From the NCBI GenBank assembly GCA_031431235.1, contig JANPDA010000440.1, forward strand, positions 1 to 8,134: a stretch of DNA of 8,134 nucleotides, in the 5' to 3' direction. Shown here one piece after another: positions 1-6,122 of the stretch (the first letter of the stretch is position 1; each line of letters starts with the position of its first letter). This stretch comes from JANNSW01 sp031431235. Lineage in GTDB: Bacteria; Pseudomonadota; Alphaproteobacteria; Rhizobiales; Hyphomicrobiaceae. The position numbers and the translations under genes were made by a program. The notes below the pieces were generated by a model. It made no database searches. It was not told the DNA's origin and worked only from the letters and a program-made list of their open reading frames with translations.

Positions 1-27
1 CTAATGAAGAATGAAGGCGTGTGCCAT

Positions 28-73
28 CGGGCACGGTCGGGGTTGTCGACGATGACTTACGCGACCGTGCCCG
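28..73 (-). terminator. Inverted repeat just after metY, possible transcription end
   Basis: A perfect 12-bp inverted repeat, CGGGCACGGTCG (28-39) with CGACCGTGCCCG (62-73), starts 4 bases past the metY stop codon. As RNA from the minus strand it would form a strong GC-rich stem with a 22-base loop. No run of U follows the stem, so it is not a textbook Rho-independent terminator. It may act as an RNA 3'-end stabiliser or a weak terminator. A small alternative hairpin (GTGCC 21-25 with GGCAC 30-34) shares part of the left arm. Confidence 0.4.
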
Positions 74-77
74 GCCT

Positions 78-1361
78 TCAAGCCTGTGCCAATGCCTGCT
101 CCAGATCGGCGATGATGTCGTCCTTGTCCTCGATGCCCACCGACAGGCGGACGACATCGGGACCAGCGCCGGCGGCCGCGAGGTTCTCCTTGGGCACCTG
201 CCTGTGCGTGGTCGAGGCCGGATGGATGATCAGCGAGCGGGTGTCGCCGATGTTGGCGACGTGGCTGAAGAGCTTGACCTTGGAAACGAGCTTCACGCCC
301 GCATCATAGCCACCCTTCACGCCGAAGGTGAAGACGGCGCCGGCACCCTTGGGTGAGATTTTCTTGGCGAGCGCATGGTACTCGTTGCCGGCGAGGCCGG
401 CGTAATTGACCCACTCGACCTGGCTCTGCTGCTGGAGCCAGCTTGCGACTGCAAGCGCGTTCTCGCAGTGCCTGGCCATTCTGAGCGGCAGCGTCTCGAT
501 GCCGGTCAGGACCAGGAAGGCGTTCAAGGGCGCGATCGCGGGCCCGAGGTCGCGAAGCCCGAGCACCCGGCAGGCGATCGCGAACGAGAAATTGCCGAAG
601 GTCTCGGCGAGTTTCATGCCGTTGTAGGAGGGGTTCGGATCTGACAGCGAGGGATACTTGCCCGACTTCATCCAGTCGAAGGTGCCGCAATCGACGATCA
701 GGCCGGCAATCGAATTGCCGTGTCCGCCGAGGAACTTCGTTGCCGAGTGCACGATGATGTCCGCGCCGAACTCCTTGGGCCGGCACAGATAGGGTGTCGC
801 CAGCGTGTTGTCGACGATGAAAGGCACGCCCGCCTGCTTGGCTACAGCGGCAATGGCGGGCAGATCCATGACGATACCGCCCGGATTGGCGATGCTCTCG
901 CAGAAGATCGCCTTGGTCTTGCCCGTCACCTGCCCGGCGAAGCTCTCGGGCTTGGTGCCGTCGGCCCACTTCACATTCCAGCCCATTTTCTTGAATGACT
1001 GGCCGAACTGATTGATCGAGCCGCCGTAGAGCTGGCGTGCCGCGATGAACTCGTCGCCTGGTTCCAACAAAGTGTGGAACACCAGGTGCTGGGCTGCATG
1101 ACCCGAGGCGACGGCGAGCGCCGCTGTGCCGCCCTCGAGTGTCGCGATCCGCTCCTCCAGCACGCCTTGGGTCGGGTTCATGATGCGGGTGTAGATGTTG
1201 CCGAACGCCTCCAGATTGAAGAGGGAGGCGGCGTGATCGACGTCGTTGAAAACATAGGCCGTCGTCTGATAGATCGGCGTCACGCGGGCCCCGGTCGAGG
1301 GGTCGGGCCTGGCTCCGGCATGGATGGCGAGTGTGTCGAACTTCGGCTGGCGGTCGGCCAT
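78..1361 (-). CDS. metY: O-acetylhomoserine sulfhydrylase (PLP-dependent)
   Basis: 427-residue cytoplasmic enzyme of the Cys/Met-metabolism PLP family. It is predicted to make homocysteine (or methionine) from O-acetylhomoserine and sulfide (or methanethiol), i.e. direct sulfhydrylation in methionine synthesis. Visible landmarks are Y57-T-R59 (contacts phosphate on the partner subunit), the S-G-H loop at 86-88, D184 in FIVDNT (binds the pyridine nitrogen) and the Schiff-base lysine K209 in HSATKFLGGHG. Length is normal for MetY. The long segment after the lysine, including DPNPSYNGM and GIETLPLRM, is typical of O-acetylhomoserine rather than cystathionine enzymes. The ATG start is supported by AAGGTGA (1368-1374) six bases upstream. 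It is a single gene, divergent from the membrane protein at 1759, with an inverted repeat behind the stop. An O-succinylhomoserine substrate (MetZ-like activity) cannot be excluded from sequence alone. Confidence 0.93.
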   Translation of the reverse strand: MADRQPKFDTLAIHAGARPDPSTGARVTPIYQTTAYVFNDVDHAASLFNLEAFGNIYTRIMNPTQGVLEERIATLEGGTAALAVASGHAAQHLVFHTLLEPGDEFIAARQLYGGSINQFGQSFKKMGWNVKWADGTKPESFAGQVTGKTKAIFCESIANPGGIVMDLPAIAAVAKQAGVPFIVDNTLATPYLCRPKEFGADIIVHSATKFLGGHGNSIAGLIVDCGTFDWMKSGKYPSLSDPNPSYNGMKLAETFGNFSFAIACRVLGLRDLGPAIAPLNAFLVLTGIETLPLRMARHCENALAVASWLQQQSQVEWVNYAGLAGNEYHALAKKISPKGAGAVFTFGVKGGYDAGVKLVSKVKLFSHVANIGDTRSLIIHPASTTHRQVPKENLAAAGAGPDVVRLSVGIEDKDDIIADLEQALAQA

Positions 1362-1758
1362 GACGGTTCACCTTTCGTCGGCTGGGGCAGGGTGAGGGCG
1401 GCGGGATGCGCCATAGGAGCTACCGCGCCCGCGTTCGTCAAGCCTTGGGGCAAACCAAGGGATTGCACGAGACCAGTGCTGGGCGCAGTAGCAATGCAGC
1501 TACCCCCTCGATCGGGGGAGCGAGGCTCTGGTGCGGGGGCCTGGCGGCAATCCTGCGCTCATTGCCCGAGCGTCGCGCTCGCGTCGAAATTGCTCCATAC
1601 TGCATGCCGACCGTGGAGCAATGCCGACCCGCGGACGAGATGGCTCTTGGCCAGATCCCCAGATCGAGCGGGCGTCATGCGGCGGTCTCGATTGAGGTTT
1701 GGTGTAGGGGGTTGGTGGCGCGCAATCGGGCTGCAGGCGCAGCCATGGGGAGACAGAC
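1362..1758. other. Divergent intergenic region between metY and the membrane protein gene
   Basis: 397 bases with no credible gene; open frames here lack ribosome sites and have no recognisable protein character. It must hold the promoters of metY (leftward) and of the membrane protein gene (rightward), but no confident -35/-10 pair is visible. Structures seen: a hairpin CCTTGG/CCAAGG (1443-1448/1455-1460) that lies in the metY leader; a GC-rich hairpin at 1499-1521 (GCT, bulged A, CCCCC pairing with GGGGGAGC); and overlapping inverted and direct repeats at 1589-1629, listed separately. Confidence 0.6.
1589..1629. repeat. Overlapping 9-bp inverted and 9-bp direct repeats
   Basis: ATTGCTCCA (1589-1597) is perfectly inverted as TGGAGCAAT (1614-1622) across a 16-base spacer. 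Interlocked with it, ATGCCGACC occurs at 1604-1612 and again at 1621-1629, a 17-base period. The position between two divergent genes would suit an operator or a structured leader. No known regulator's consensus was recognised, so the function is unassigned. Confidence 0.45.
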
Positions 1759-2121
1759 ATGACCGACAGCGTCGAAATCGCAGAGCGTGGCGGACCCACG
1801 TTCCTCTCGTCATTCCTCGGCAAGGTTGTGCTGCTCGCGCTCACGATCGTGGTGGTGTGGTCGATCTACGCCTATCTGCATGTCTATCGGCTGGATTGGC
1901 TCGGTTGGGTCTATGTGCAGCTGCAGCCGATCACCAACGGCCTCTACACGATGGTCGAGACCTACTTTCCCGATGACGTGAAGTACAAGATCCGTGGAGC
2001 CATCACGGACGACCTCGGCCAACGCTCGCTGTTCCTATTGCTGCTGAGTGCGGCCGTCGAGCTCGTCCTCTACAGCGTGTTCCGCCTGGCGAAAGCCCTG
2101 TTCCGCTCGGCTCTGGGGTAG
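1759..2121 (+). CDS. Small two-helix membrane protein of unknown function
   Basis: 120 residues; family not recognised. A short polar N-terminus (1-19) is followed by a strong hydrophobic helix at about 21-41 (GKVVLLALTIVVVWSIYAYL). An aromatic-rich linker (41-88) carries several Trp, Tyr and acidic residues. A second helix lies at about 90-112 (LFLLLLSAAVELVLYSVFRL), then a short basic tail. There is no cleavable signal peptide pattern, so it is most likely an integral inner-membrane protein with both helices retained. The start is well supported: GGGGAGA (1747-1753) lies five bases before the ATG. It is divergent from metY and 119 bp ahead of the aminotransferase on the same strand, so the two could be co-transcribed, though the gap is long for tight coupling. 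The linker might be a periplasmic loop or an amphipathic interface. Function is unknown. Confidence 0.8.
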   Translation: MTDSVEIAERGGPTFLSSFLGKVVLLALTIVVVWSIYAYLHVYRLDWLGWVYVQLQPITNGLYTMVETYFPDDVKYKIRGAITDDLGQRSLFLLLLSAAVELVLYSVFRLAKALFRSALG

Positions 2122-2151
2122 ACTTCGGCAATCGGGTGAGGTTTGGCGGCG

Positions 2152-2167
2152 TGCAGGCGCTCCTGCA
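2152..2167 (+). other. Small tetraloop hairpin ahead of the aminotransferase gene
   Basis: TGCAGG (2152-2157) pairs with CCTGCA (2162-2167) around a CGCT loop. It lies in the 119-bp gap between the membrane protein and the aminotransferase. No U tract follows, so it is not a good terminator. It could be a processing or leader hairpin, or chance in GC-rich DNA. Confidence 0.25.
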
Positions 2168-2229
2168 GTGCTTTGGGGCTCGGGTCGGTCAACTGCGATT
2201 GCTGCCTGTGCCCAGGCATCGACGGAACC

Positions 2230-2236
2230 GGGAGGG
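2230..2236 (+). promoter_or_regulatory. Ribosome binding site that fixes the aminotransferase start
   Basis: GGGAGGG lies four bases before the ATG at 2241, a close match to the anti-Shine-Dalgarno. The frame stays open upstream to 2136, but the 35 residues that would be added are Arg/Leu-rich, resemble no aminotransferase N-terminus and have no such site. The ATG at 2241 is therefore preferred. Confidence 0.75.
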
Positions 2237-2240
2237 ACAC

Positions 2241-3554
2241 ATGTTGTCGTTCGGCAAATCGGCGGCGTTGTTCGAGGCTGCCAGGGTAAGCGTCGCAGGC
2301 GGCACCAGCAGCAATGTGCGCTATGCCGAGCCGACCGGACCGCTGTTCTTCGTTCGCGGCCAGGGCCCCCGCCTCCATGATGTCGATGGCAATGTGCTGA
2401 TCGACTATGTGCTGGGCAATGGTCCAGCCATTCTGGGCCATGCGGCGCCGGAAGTGATCGGGCCGGTCGCTGCCTCCCTCGCCGATGGCCAGTCGATCGC
2501 CGGCCAGCATCTGGGCGAGATCCGCCTCGCCGAGCTCATCAAGACGCTGATCCCCGGTGTCGAGCTGGTCCGCTTCGCGGTCACGGGCTCGGAGGGTGTC
2601 CATGCCGCGATCCGGCTCGCGCGCGGCCATACGGGTCGCACCAAATACGTCAAGTTCGAAGGCCAGTATCATGGCTGGCTCGACAACACCTTCATCAGCA
2701 CCAAGCCGGGCCTCAACGAAGCCGGGTCTGCTGACGCGCCACAGGCAGTGCTGATGAGCCGCGGCCAGCCCGAGCGCGTCAAGGACGAGGTCATCGTCCT
2801 GCCTTGGAACAACGCCGATGCGCTGGCACGCGTGCTCGAGCGGCATGGCTCCGAGATCGCCGCCGTTGTGACCGAGCCTGCGATGTGCAATTGCGGCGTT
2901 ATCGCGCCCAAGCCCGGCTATCTCGAAGCGATGCGCGAGTTGTGCAGCTCAGCCGGCACGGTGTTGATTTTCGACGAGGTCATCACTGGTTTCCGGCTTG
3001 GTCTCGCTGGCGCCCAGGGCCGCTTCGGGGTGACGCCAGATCTTTCGGTGTTTGCCAAGGCCATCGCGAATGGCTTTCCCTTGAGTGCGATCGCCGGCAA
3101 GCGTGCCATCATGGAGCTCGTCGAGCCGGCGGGCCAGGTCGTTCATTCCGGGACCTACAACGGCAACATGACGTCGGTGACGGCCGCCGTGGCGACGCTC
3201 GAGGCGCTCGGCCGCGATCCGGGCGCTCATGCGCGCATGGAGGCACGGGGCGAGCGGTTGATGGCCGGTTTGCGCAGCAGTGCCCGACGCCATGGCGAGA
3301 AGCTGCTCGTGCAGGGGTTCGGGGCCATCTTCTGCACCCTGTTCACCGCAGCGAGGGAGGTGATCGATTTCCGCTCGGCTGCCGCCGCCGATGCCGGTCG
3401 CATGACGGCGTTTGCCGGCGCCCTCGCCAGGAACGGGGTGAGGACGACCGCACGCGGGGTGTGGTTCCTCTCGATGGCGCATGGTGACGCCGAGATCGAG
3501 GCGACCTTGGTCGCCGCGGACAAGGCCCTGGCCGAGCTTGCCCGCGTGAGCTGA
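2241..3554 (+). CDS. Class III PLP-dependent aminotransferase, HemL-like
   Basis: 437 residues, the usual length for the HemL/class III fold; soluble and cytoplasmic. Landmarks: an N-terminal segment with G-x-GP-x-L-x-D-V-D-G (40-50), TGSEGVHAAIRLAR (115-128) forming the phosphate-binding region, FEGQYHGW (139-146), the FDEVITGFR motif (244-252) with D245 for the pyridine nitrogen, the Schiff-base lysine K273 in FAKAIANGFP, and HSGTYNGN (302-309) from the partner subunit. General similarity is to the glutamate-1-semialdehyde 2,1-aminomutase group (COG0001). However, the phosphate loop reads TGSEG rather than the NSGTEA of true HemL, and the lysine context is AKAIANG rather than GKIIGGG. With no tetrapyrrole genes nearby, an amino-donor:keto-acid or beta-amino-acid transaminase is more likely. 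The substrate cannot be named. The start is fixed by the GGGAGGG ribosome site. Confidence 0.88.
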   Translation: MLSFGKSAALFEAARVSVAGGTSSNVRYAEPTGPLFFVRGQGPRLHDVDGNVLIDYVLGNGPAILGHAAPEVIGPVAASLADGQSIAGQHLGEIRLAELIKTLIPGVELVRFAVTGSEGVHAAIRLARGHTGRTKYVKFEGQYHGWLDNTFISTKPGLNEAGSADAPQAVLMSRGQPERVKDEVIVLPWNNADALARVLERHGSEIAAVVTEPAMCNCGVIAPKPGYLEAMRELCSSAGTVLIFDEVITGFRLGLAGAQGRFGVTPDLSVFAKAIANGFPLSAIAGKRAIMELVEPAGQVVHSGTYNGNMTSVTAAVATLEALGRDPGAHARMEARGERLMAGLRSSARRHGEKLLVQGFGAIFCTLFTAAREVIDFRSAAAADAGRMTAFAGALARNGVRTTARGVWFLSMAHGDAEIEATLVAADKALAELARVS

Positions 3555-3988
3555 GACAGTCGGGATCCCGGCGGGTCATGGTCGCGTCACGGGTCCAACG
3601 CTCGCCCGCTGGATCCGCCCCGCCGTGTAGCGCAAATCTCGATTGCCCCGCGGGCGGTCCCCTTCGGCTTTCGGCCGGATCGCCGACCCGAGCAGACCAA
3701 AACCCACCGCTGTTGCGCGATCCGGCACCGCCGAGGTCAGACAGGTGAGCAGCCAGCGCTGGCGCAACGGATCCCGCGATAAATCATCCTAAATCGGACC
3801 TTCGCCGACCTCCCGGTATCCGACCCTATTAGCGCTCTACAGGCAAGGCGGGAGCGGCCTGGACGTCGATACGCCGGGCCGACCGGCAACCATCACGCCG
3901 CCCCCACCCGGCAAACTCCGCGCGTGTCACCGCACCTGGCCCTCGCTACACTTCCCACGCCTGCCCCCGCCCCACACAGGAGCCCGCC
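3555..3988. other. Non-coding gap between the aminotransferase and the tautomerase
   Basis: 434 bases in which I see no convincing gene, tRNA or gene remnant. A possible stem-loop, GGCGGTCC (3653-3660) with GGATCGCC (3677-3684; one G-U pair), lies about 100 bases after the aminotransferase stop and could help end its transcript, but no U run follows. The left part contains short palindromes such as GGGATCCC (3563-3570). The right part, before the tautomerase, is C-rich on the plus strand and must carry that gene's promoter, which I cannot locate. Confidence 0.5.
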
Positions 3989-4171
3989 ATGCCGATGATC
4001 ACGGTTCGTATCCTCGAAGGCCATGCCAAGGAGGTGAAGCAGAAGATCGCCACCGGCTTCACCAAGACCGTCGTCGAGGCGACGGGGCTGACGCCCGCCG
4101 ACATCTGGATCGTCTTCGAGGACGTGCCGGCGCGCGAGTGGTACGTGGGCGACGAGGATTGCAGCGGGTAG
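3989..4171 (+). CDS. 4-oxalocrotonate tautomerase family protein, atypical active site
   Basis: 60 residues including Met, 59 after its removal: the size of a single 4-OT beta-alpha-beta subunit, which normally assembles as a hexamer. Removing Met exposes Pro1 (MPMITVRILEG), the catalytic base of the superfamily. Aligned without gaps to the textbook Pseudomonas 4-OT from memory, ILEG at 7-10 and the alpha-helix are kept. Arg11 is His, Arg39 is Trp (in DIWIVFED) and Phe50 is Trp (in REWYVGD). Both arginines that bind the dicarboxylate substrate in 4-OT are thus missing, so the true substrate is probably not 2-hydroxymuconate. A promiscuous tautomerase or a related hydratase/dehalogenase-like activity is possible. 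The start is supported by AGGAG (3978-3982), six bases from the ATG. It is convergent with the GMC oxidoreductase, with 58 bp between the stop codons; no operon partner is visible. Confidence 0.85.
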   Translation: MPMITVRILEGHAKEVKQKIATGFTKTVVEATGLTPADIWIVFEDVPAREWYVGDEDCSG

Positions 4172-4181
4172 CAGAGCATCC

Positions 4182-4206
4182 CGACCGCTTGCGAGTTCGT
4201 CGGTCG
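4182..4206. terminator. Weak inverted repeat between convergent genes
   Basis: CGACCG (4182-4187) can pair with CGGTCG (4201-4206) in the 58-bp space between the two convergent stop codons. A second CGGTCGCT copy (4216-4223, first at 4201-4208) offers an alternative partner. The stem is short and has no U run on either strand, so a role in bidirectional termination is only a possibility. Confidence 0.2.
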
Positions 4207-4229
4207 CTACCCTGCCGGTCGCTGCCGGC

Positions 4230-5891
4230 TCAGGCCGCGGCCGACGCGGCGGGTGCGCTGAAATGGAAACGCGCGTGGAACGGCGCCAGCGGCTTGCGGC
4301 CGAGGATGAAGTCGGCGGCCCGGGCGGCGATCATCTGCGTCGGCGCATTGAGGTTGGCGCTGATGATCTGCGGCATCACCGAGGCATCGACGACCCGCAA
4401 GCCCTCGATGCCGTGCACGCGCATCTCGCCGTCGACCACCGCCATCCGGTCGTTGCCCATCCGGCAGGTGCTGCACGGGTGATAGTCGGTCTCGGTCATC
4501 AGGCGGATCGCCGCCAGGATCTCGGCGTCCGAGCTGGCGTCGGGGCCCGGAACCATCTCCACGCCGCGATAGATGTCGAACGCCCGTTGCGCCGCCAGGT
4601 CGCGGGCCAGCCGCACGCCCTCTACCAGCTCGCGCCGATCGTGCTCGGTGCTCAGGTAGCCGAAGTTGAGGGCGGGCTTCTGCAACGGGTCTGCCGATTT
4701 CAGGGTGATCGAGCCGCGGCTGGTCGGACGCAGCTGATCGATGTGGATCGAGAAGGCCTGATCCAGCGTCAGCTTCATGCCGTCATAGCTCATGCCGAAC
4801 GGGCCGAAGTGGTACTGCAGGTTCGGGTAGGGAACCGAGCTGTTGCCGCGCACCAGGCCGCCCGCCTCCCAGATGTTGGAGGCGGCGATGCCCGACCGGT
4901 CGAGCAGCCAGCGCGCGCCGGCGATCGCCTTGTGGACGGGATGGCCGATGTAGTCGATGGTGACGGGCTTGGTGCAGGCGAACTTGACGATGACGGTCGG
5001 GTGATCCTGCAGGTTCTGGCCGACGCCGGGCAGGTCGAGCAGCGGCGTGATGCCGTGCGCGCGCAGCTGGTCCGCCGGCCCGATGCCCGACAGCATCAGA
5101 GCCTGCGGCGAGTTGATGGCGCCGCCCGAAAGGATCACCTCCCTGGCGACCTCCACCCGGATGCGCTCGCCGTGCCGGACGTACTCGATGCCGCCGACCC
5201 TGTTGCCCGCGACCAGCAGCTTGTGCACCATCGCCCCGGTCTCGAGGGTCAGGTTGTCGCGCGAGAGCGCCGGCCGCAGGTGGGCGACCGCCGCGCTGCA
5301 ACGCCGGCCGTTCTTCTTGGTGCTGTCGAGGCGCGCCACACCCTCGGGCTGGAAGGCGTTGAGATCCTCGGACTGGCCCTGGCCCGCCTGGCCGCCCGCT
5401 TCGAGGAAGGCATCGAACAGCGGATTGTCCAGGCTGCCGCGGCTGACGCCGAGCAGGCCGCTGCCGCCCCGCCAGTCGCTGGATCCGCGATCGCTGCCCT
5501 CGCCCGCCTTGAAGTAGGGCAGGCAGTCGGCATAGGCCCAGCCGGCGAGGCCGTGCTCCTGCTGCCAGCGGTCATAGTCGAGCGGATGGCCGCGCATGTA
5601 GACCATGGAGTTGATCGACGAGGAGCCGCCGACCACCTTGCCGCGCGGGATCTCGACGCTGCGGTCAGCGAGCTCGGGCTCGGGCTCGGTCCGGTAGTTC
5701 CAGTTGAGCTTGGGGTCCTTGAACACCTTGTAGACGCCGGCCGGGATGTGGATGAGCAGGTTGCGATCCATCGGCCCGGCCTCCAGCACCAGCACCCGGT
5801 GGCGCCCGTCCTCGGTGAGCCGGTTCGCCAAGACGCATCCCGCCGAGCCCGCGCCGACGATGACGTAGTCGTAGGTTTTCGTTTGGGACAT
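4230..5891 (-). CDS. GMC-family FAD-dependent oxidoreductase (choline/alcohol dehydrogenase-like)
   Basis: 553-residue flavoenzyme predicted to oxidise an alcohol to an aldehyde or acid; a full-length GMC protein. The N-terminal Rossmann motif G13-x-G15-x-x-G18 with acidic E37 (LVLEAG) binds FAD. GMC signature 1 is at 83-101 (RGKVVGGSSSINSMVYMRG) and signature 2 at 257-272 (GAINSPQALMLSGIGP). The catalytic pair is H471 (DYHPCSTCRMG) and N515 (NLNAP), 44 residues apart as in choline oxidase. There is no signal peptide, so it is probably cytoplasmic or membrane-associated. The frame runs upstream to an ATG at 5948, but the extra 19 residues are Pro-rich and lack a ribosome site. MSQTKTYDYVIVGAG at 5891 is the normal family start, although its own Shine-Dalgarno (CAGGCG region) is weak. 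No betaine aldehyde dehydrogenase or BetI-like regulator is adjacent, so naming it betA would be unjustified. An insertion sequence lies about 120 bp upstream. Confidence 0.92.
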   Translation of the reverse strand: MSQTKTYDYVIVGAGSAGCVLANRLTEDGRHRVLVLEAGPMDRNLLIHIPAGVYKVFKDPKLNWNYRTEPEPELADRSVEIPRGKVVGGSSSINSMVYMRGHPLDYDRWQQEHGLAGWAYADCLPYFKAGEGSDRGSSDWRGGSGLLGVSRGSLDNPLFDAFLEAGGQAGQGQSEDLNAFQPEGVARLDSTKKNGRRCSAAVAHLRPALSRDNLTLETGAMVHKLLVAGNRVGGIEYVRHGERIRVEVAREVILSGGAINSPQALMLSGIGPADQLRAHGITPLLDLPGVGQNLQDHPTVIVKFACTKPVTIDYIGHPVHKAIAGARWLLDRSGIAASNIWEAGGLVRGNSSVPYPNLQYHFGPFGMSYDGMKLTLDQAFSIHIDQLRPTSRGSITLKSADPLQKPALNFGYLSTEHDRRELVEGVRLARDLAAQRAFDIYRGVEMVPGPDASSDAEILAAIRLMTETDYHPCSTCRMGNDRMAVVDGEMRVHGIEGLRVVDASVMPQIISANLNAPTQMIAARAADFILGRKPLAPFHARFHFSAPAASAAA

Positions 5892-6012
5892 CGGTGCGCC
5901 TGGAGTTGGGGAGTGGATGAGTGGTCGGGGTATCTGGCCGGGAGCCATGATGGCAGGTTGGCGGCGGCAGGCAAGGGCGGGGGAGCTTGGGGTGAGGTGG
6001 CGCCGGCGGCAG

Positions 6013-6071
6013 TGTCGATAGCTTTTGCAGTTGTCCGGTTTGGTAGCACACGAGTTGGCCGCTTCTCCGTA
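6013..6071 (+). repeat. Left terminal inverted repeat of the insertion sequence
   Basis: 59 bases, starting TGTCGATAGC and ending CTCCGTA. It contains TGTCCGG (6032-6038) and GGTAGCACACGA (6042-6053). It aligns to the right end with one single-base gap on each side. A degenerate second copy of the binding motif (AGCACACGAGTTGGCCG) follows the first about 26 bases further in. Confidence 0.85.
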
Positions 6072-6122
6072 GTCGGATGACCCCTGCGGGAAGCGGTGGA
6101 CCGCCGGGGTAGGCGAACGACC

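Noticed and set aside
1380..1465. SAM-II-type riboswitch in the metY leader
   Set aside because: The minus strand has a CCTTGG/CCAAGG hairpin with a UUUG loop, GGCUUG and an AGCU in roughly the expected order, and SAM-II is known ahead of met genes in alphaproteobacteria. However, the conserved A-rich GCUAAA segment and a proper pseudoknot partner are missing. An Infernal search with the Rfam SAM_alpha model would settle it.
1074..1976. Long plus-strand open frame spanning the metY 5' region and the intergenic gap
   Set aside because: It overlaps metY antisense and the start of the membrane protein in another frame, and its composition is that of GC-rich noise.
3576..3767. Minus-strand small open frame of 63 codons in the gap after the aminotransferase
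   Set aside because: No ribosome binding site, Arg/Pro-rich composition and no recognisable motif.
5892..5948. Upstream ATG at 5948 as the GMC start
   Set aside because: It adds a Pro-rich 19-residue segment with no ribosome site; family proteins begin just before the FAD-binding strand, as from 5891.
4263..6080. Very long plus-strand open frame opposite the GMC oxidoreductase
   Set aside because: It mirrors a gene with clear FAD and GMC motifs, is rich in Arg/Ala/Val/Asp as expected for GC-rich antisense, and has no recognisable domain.
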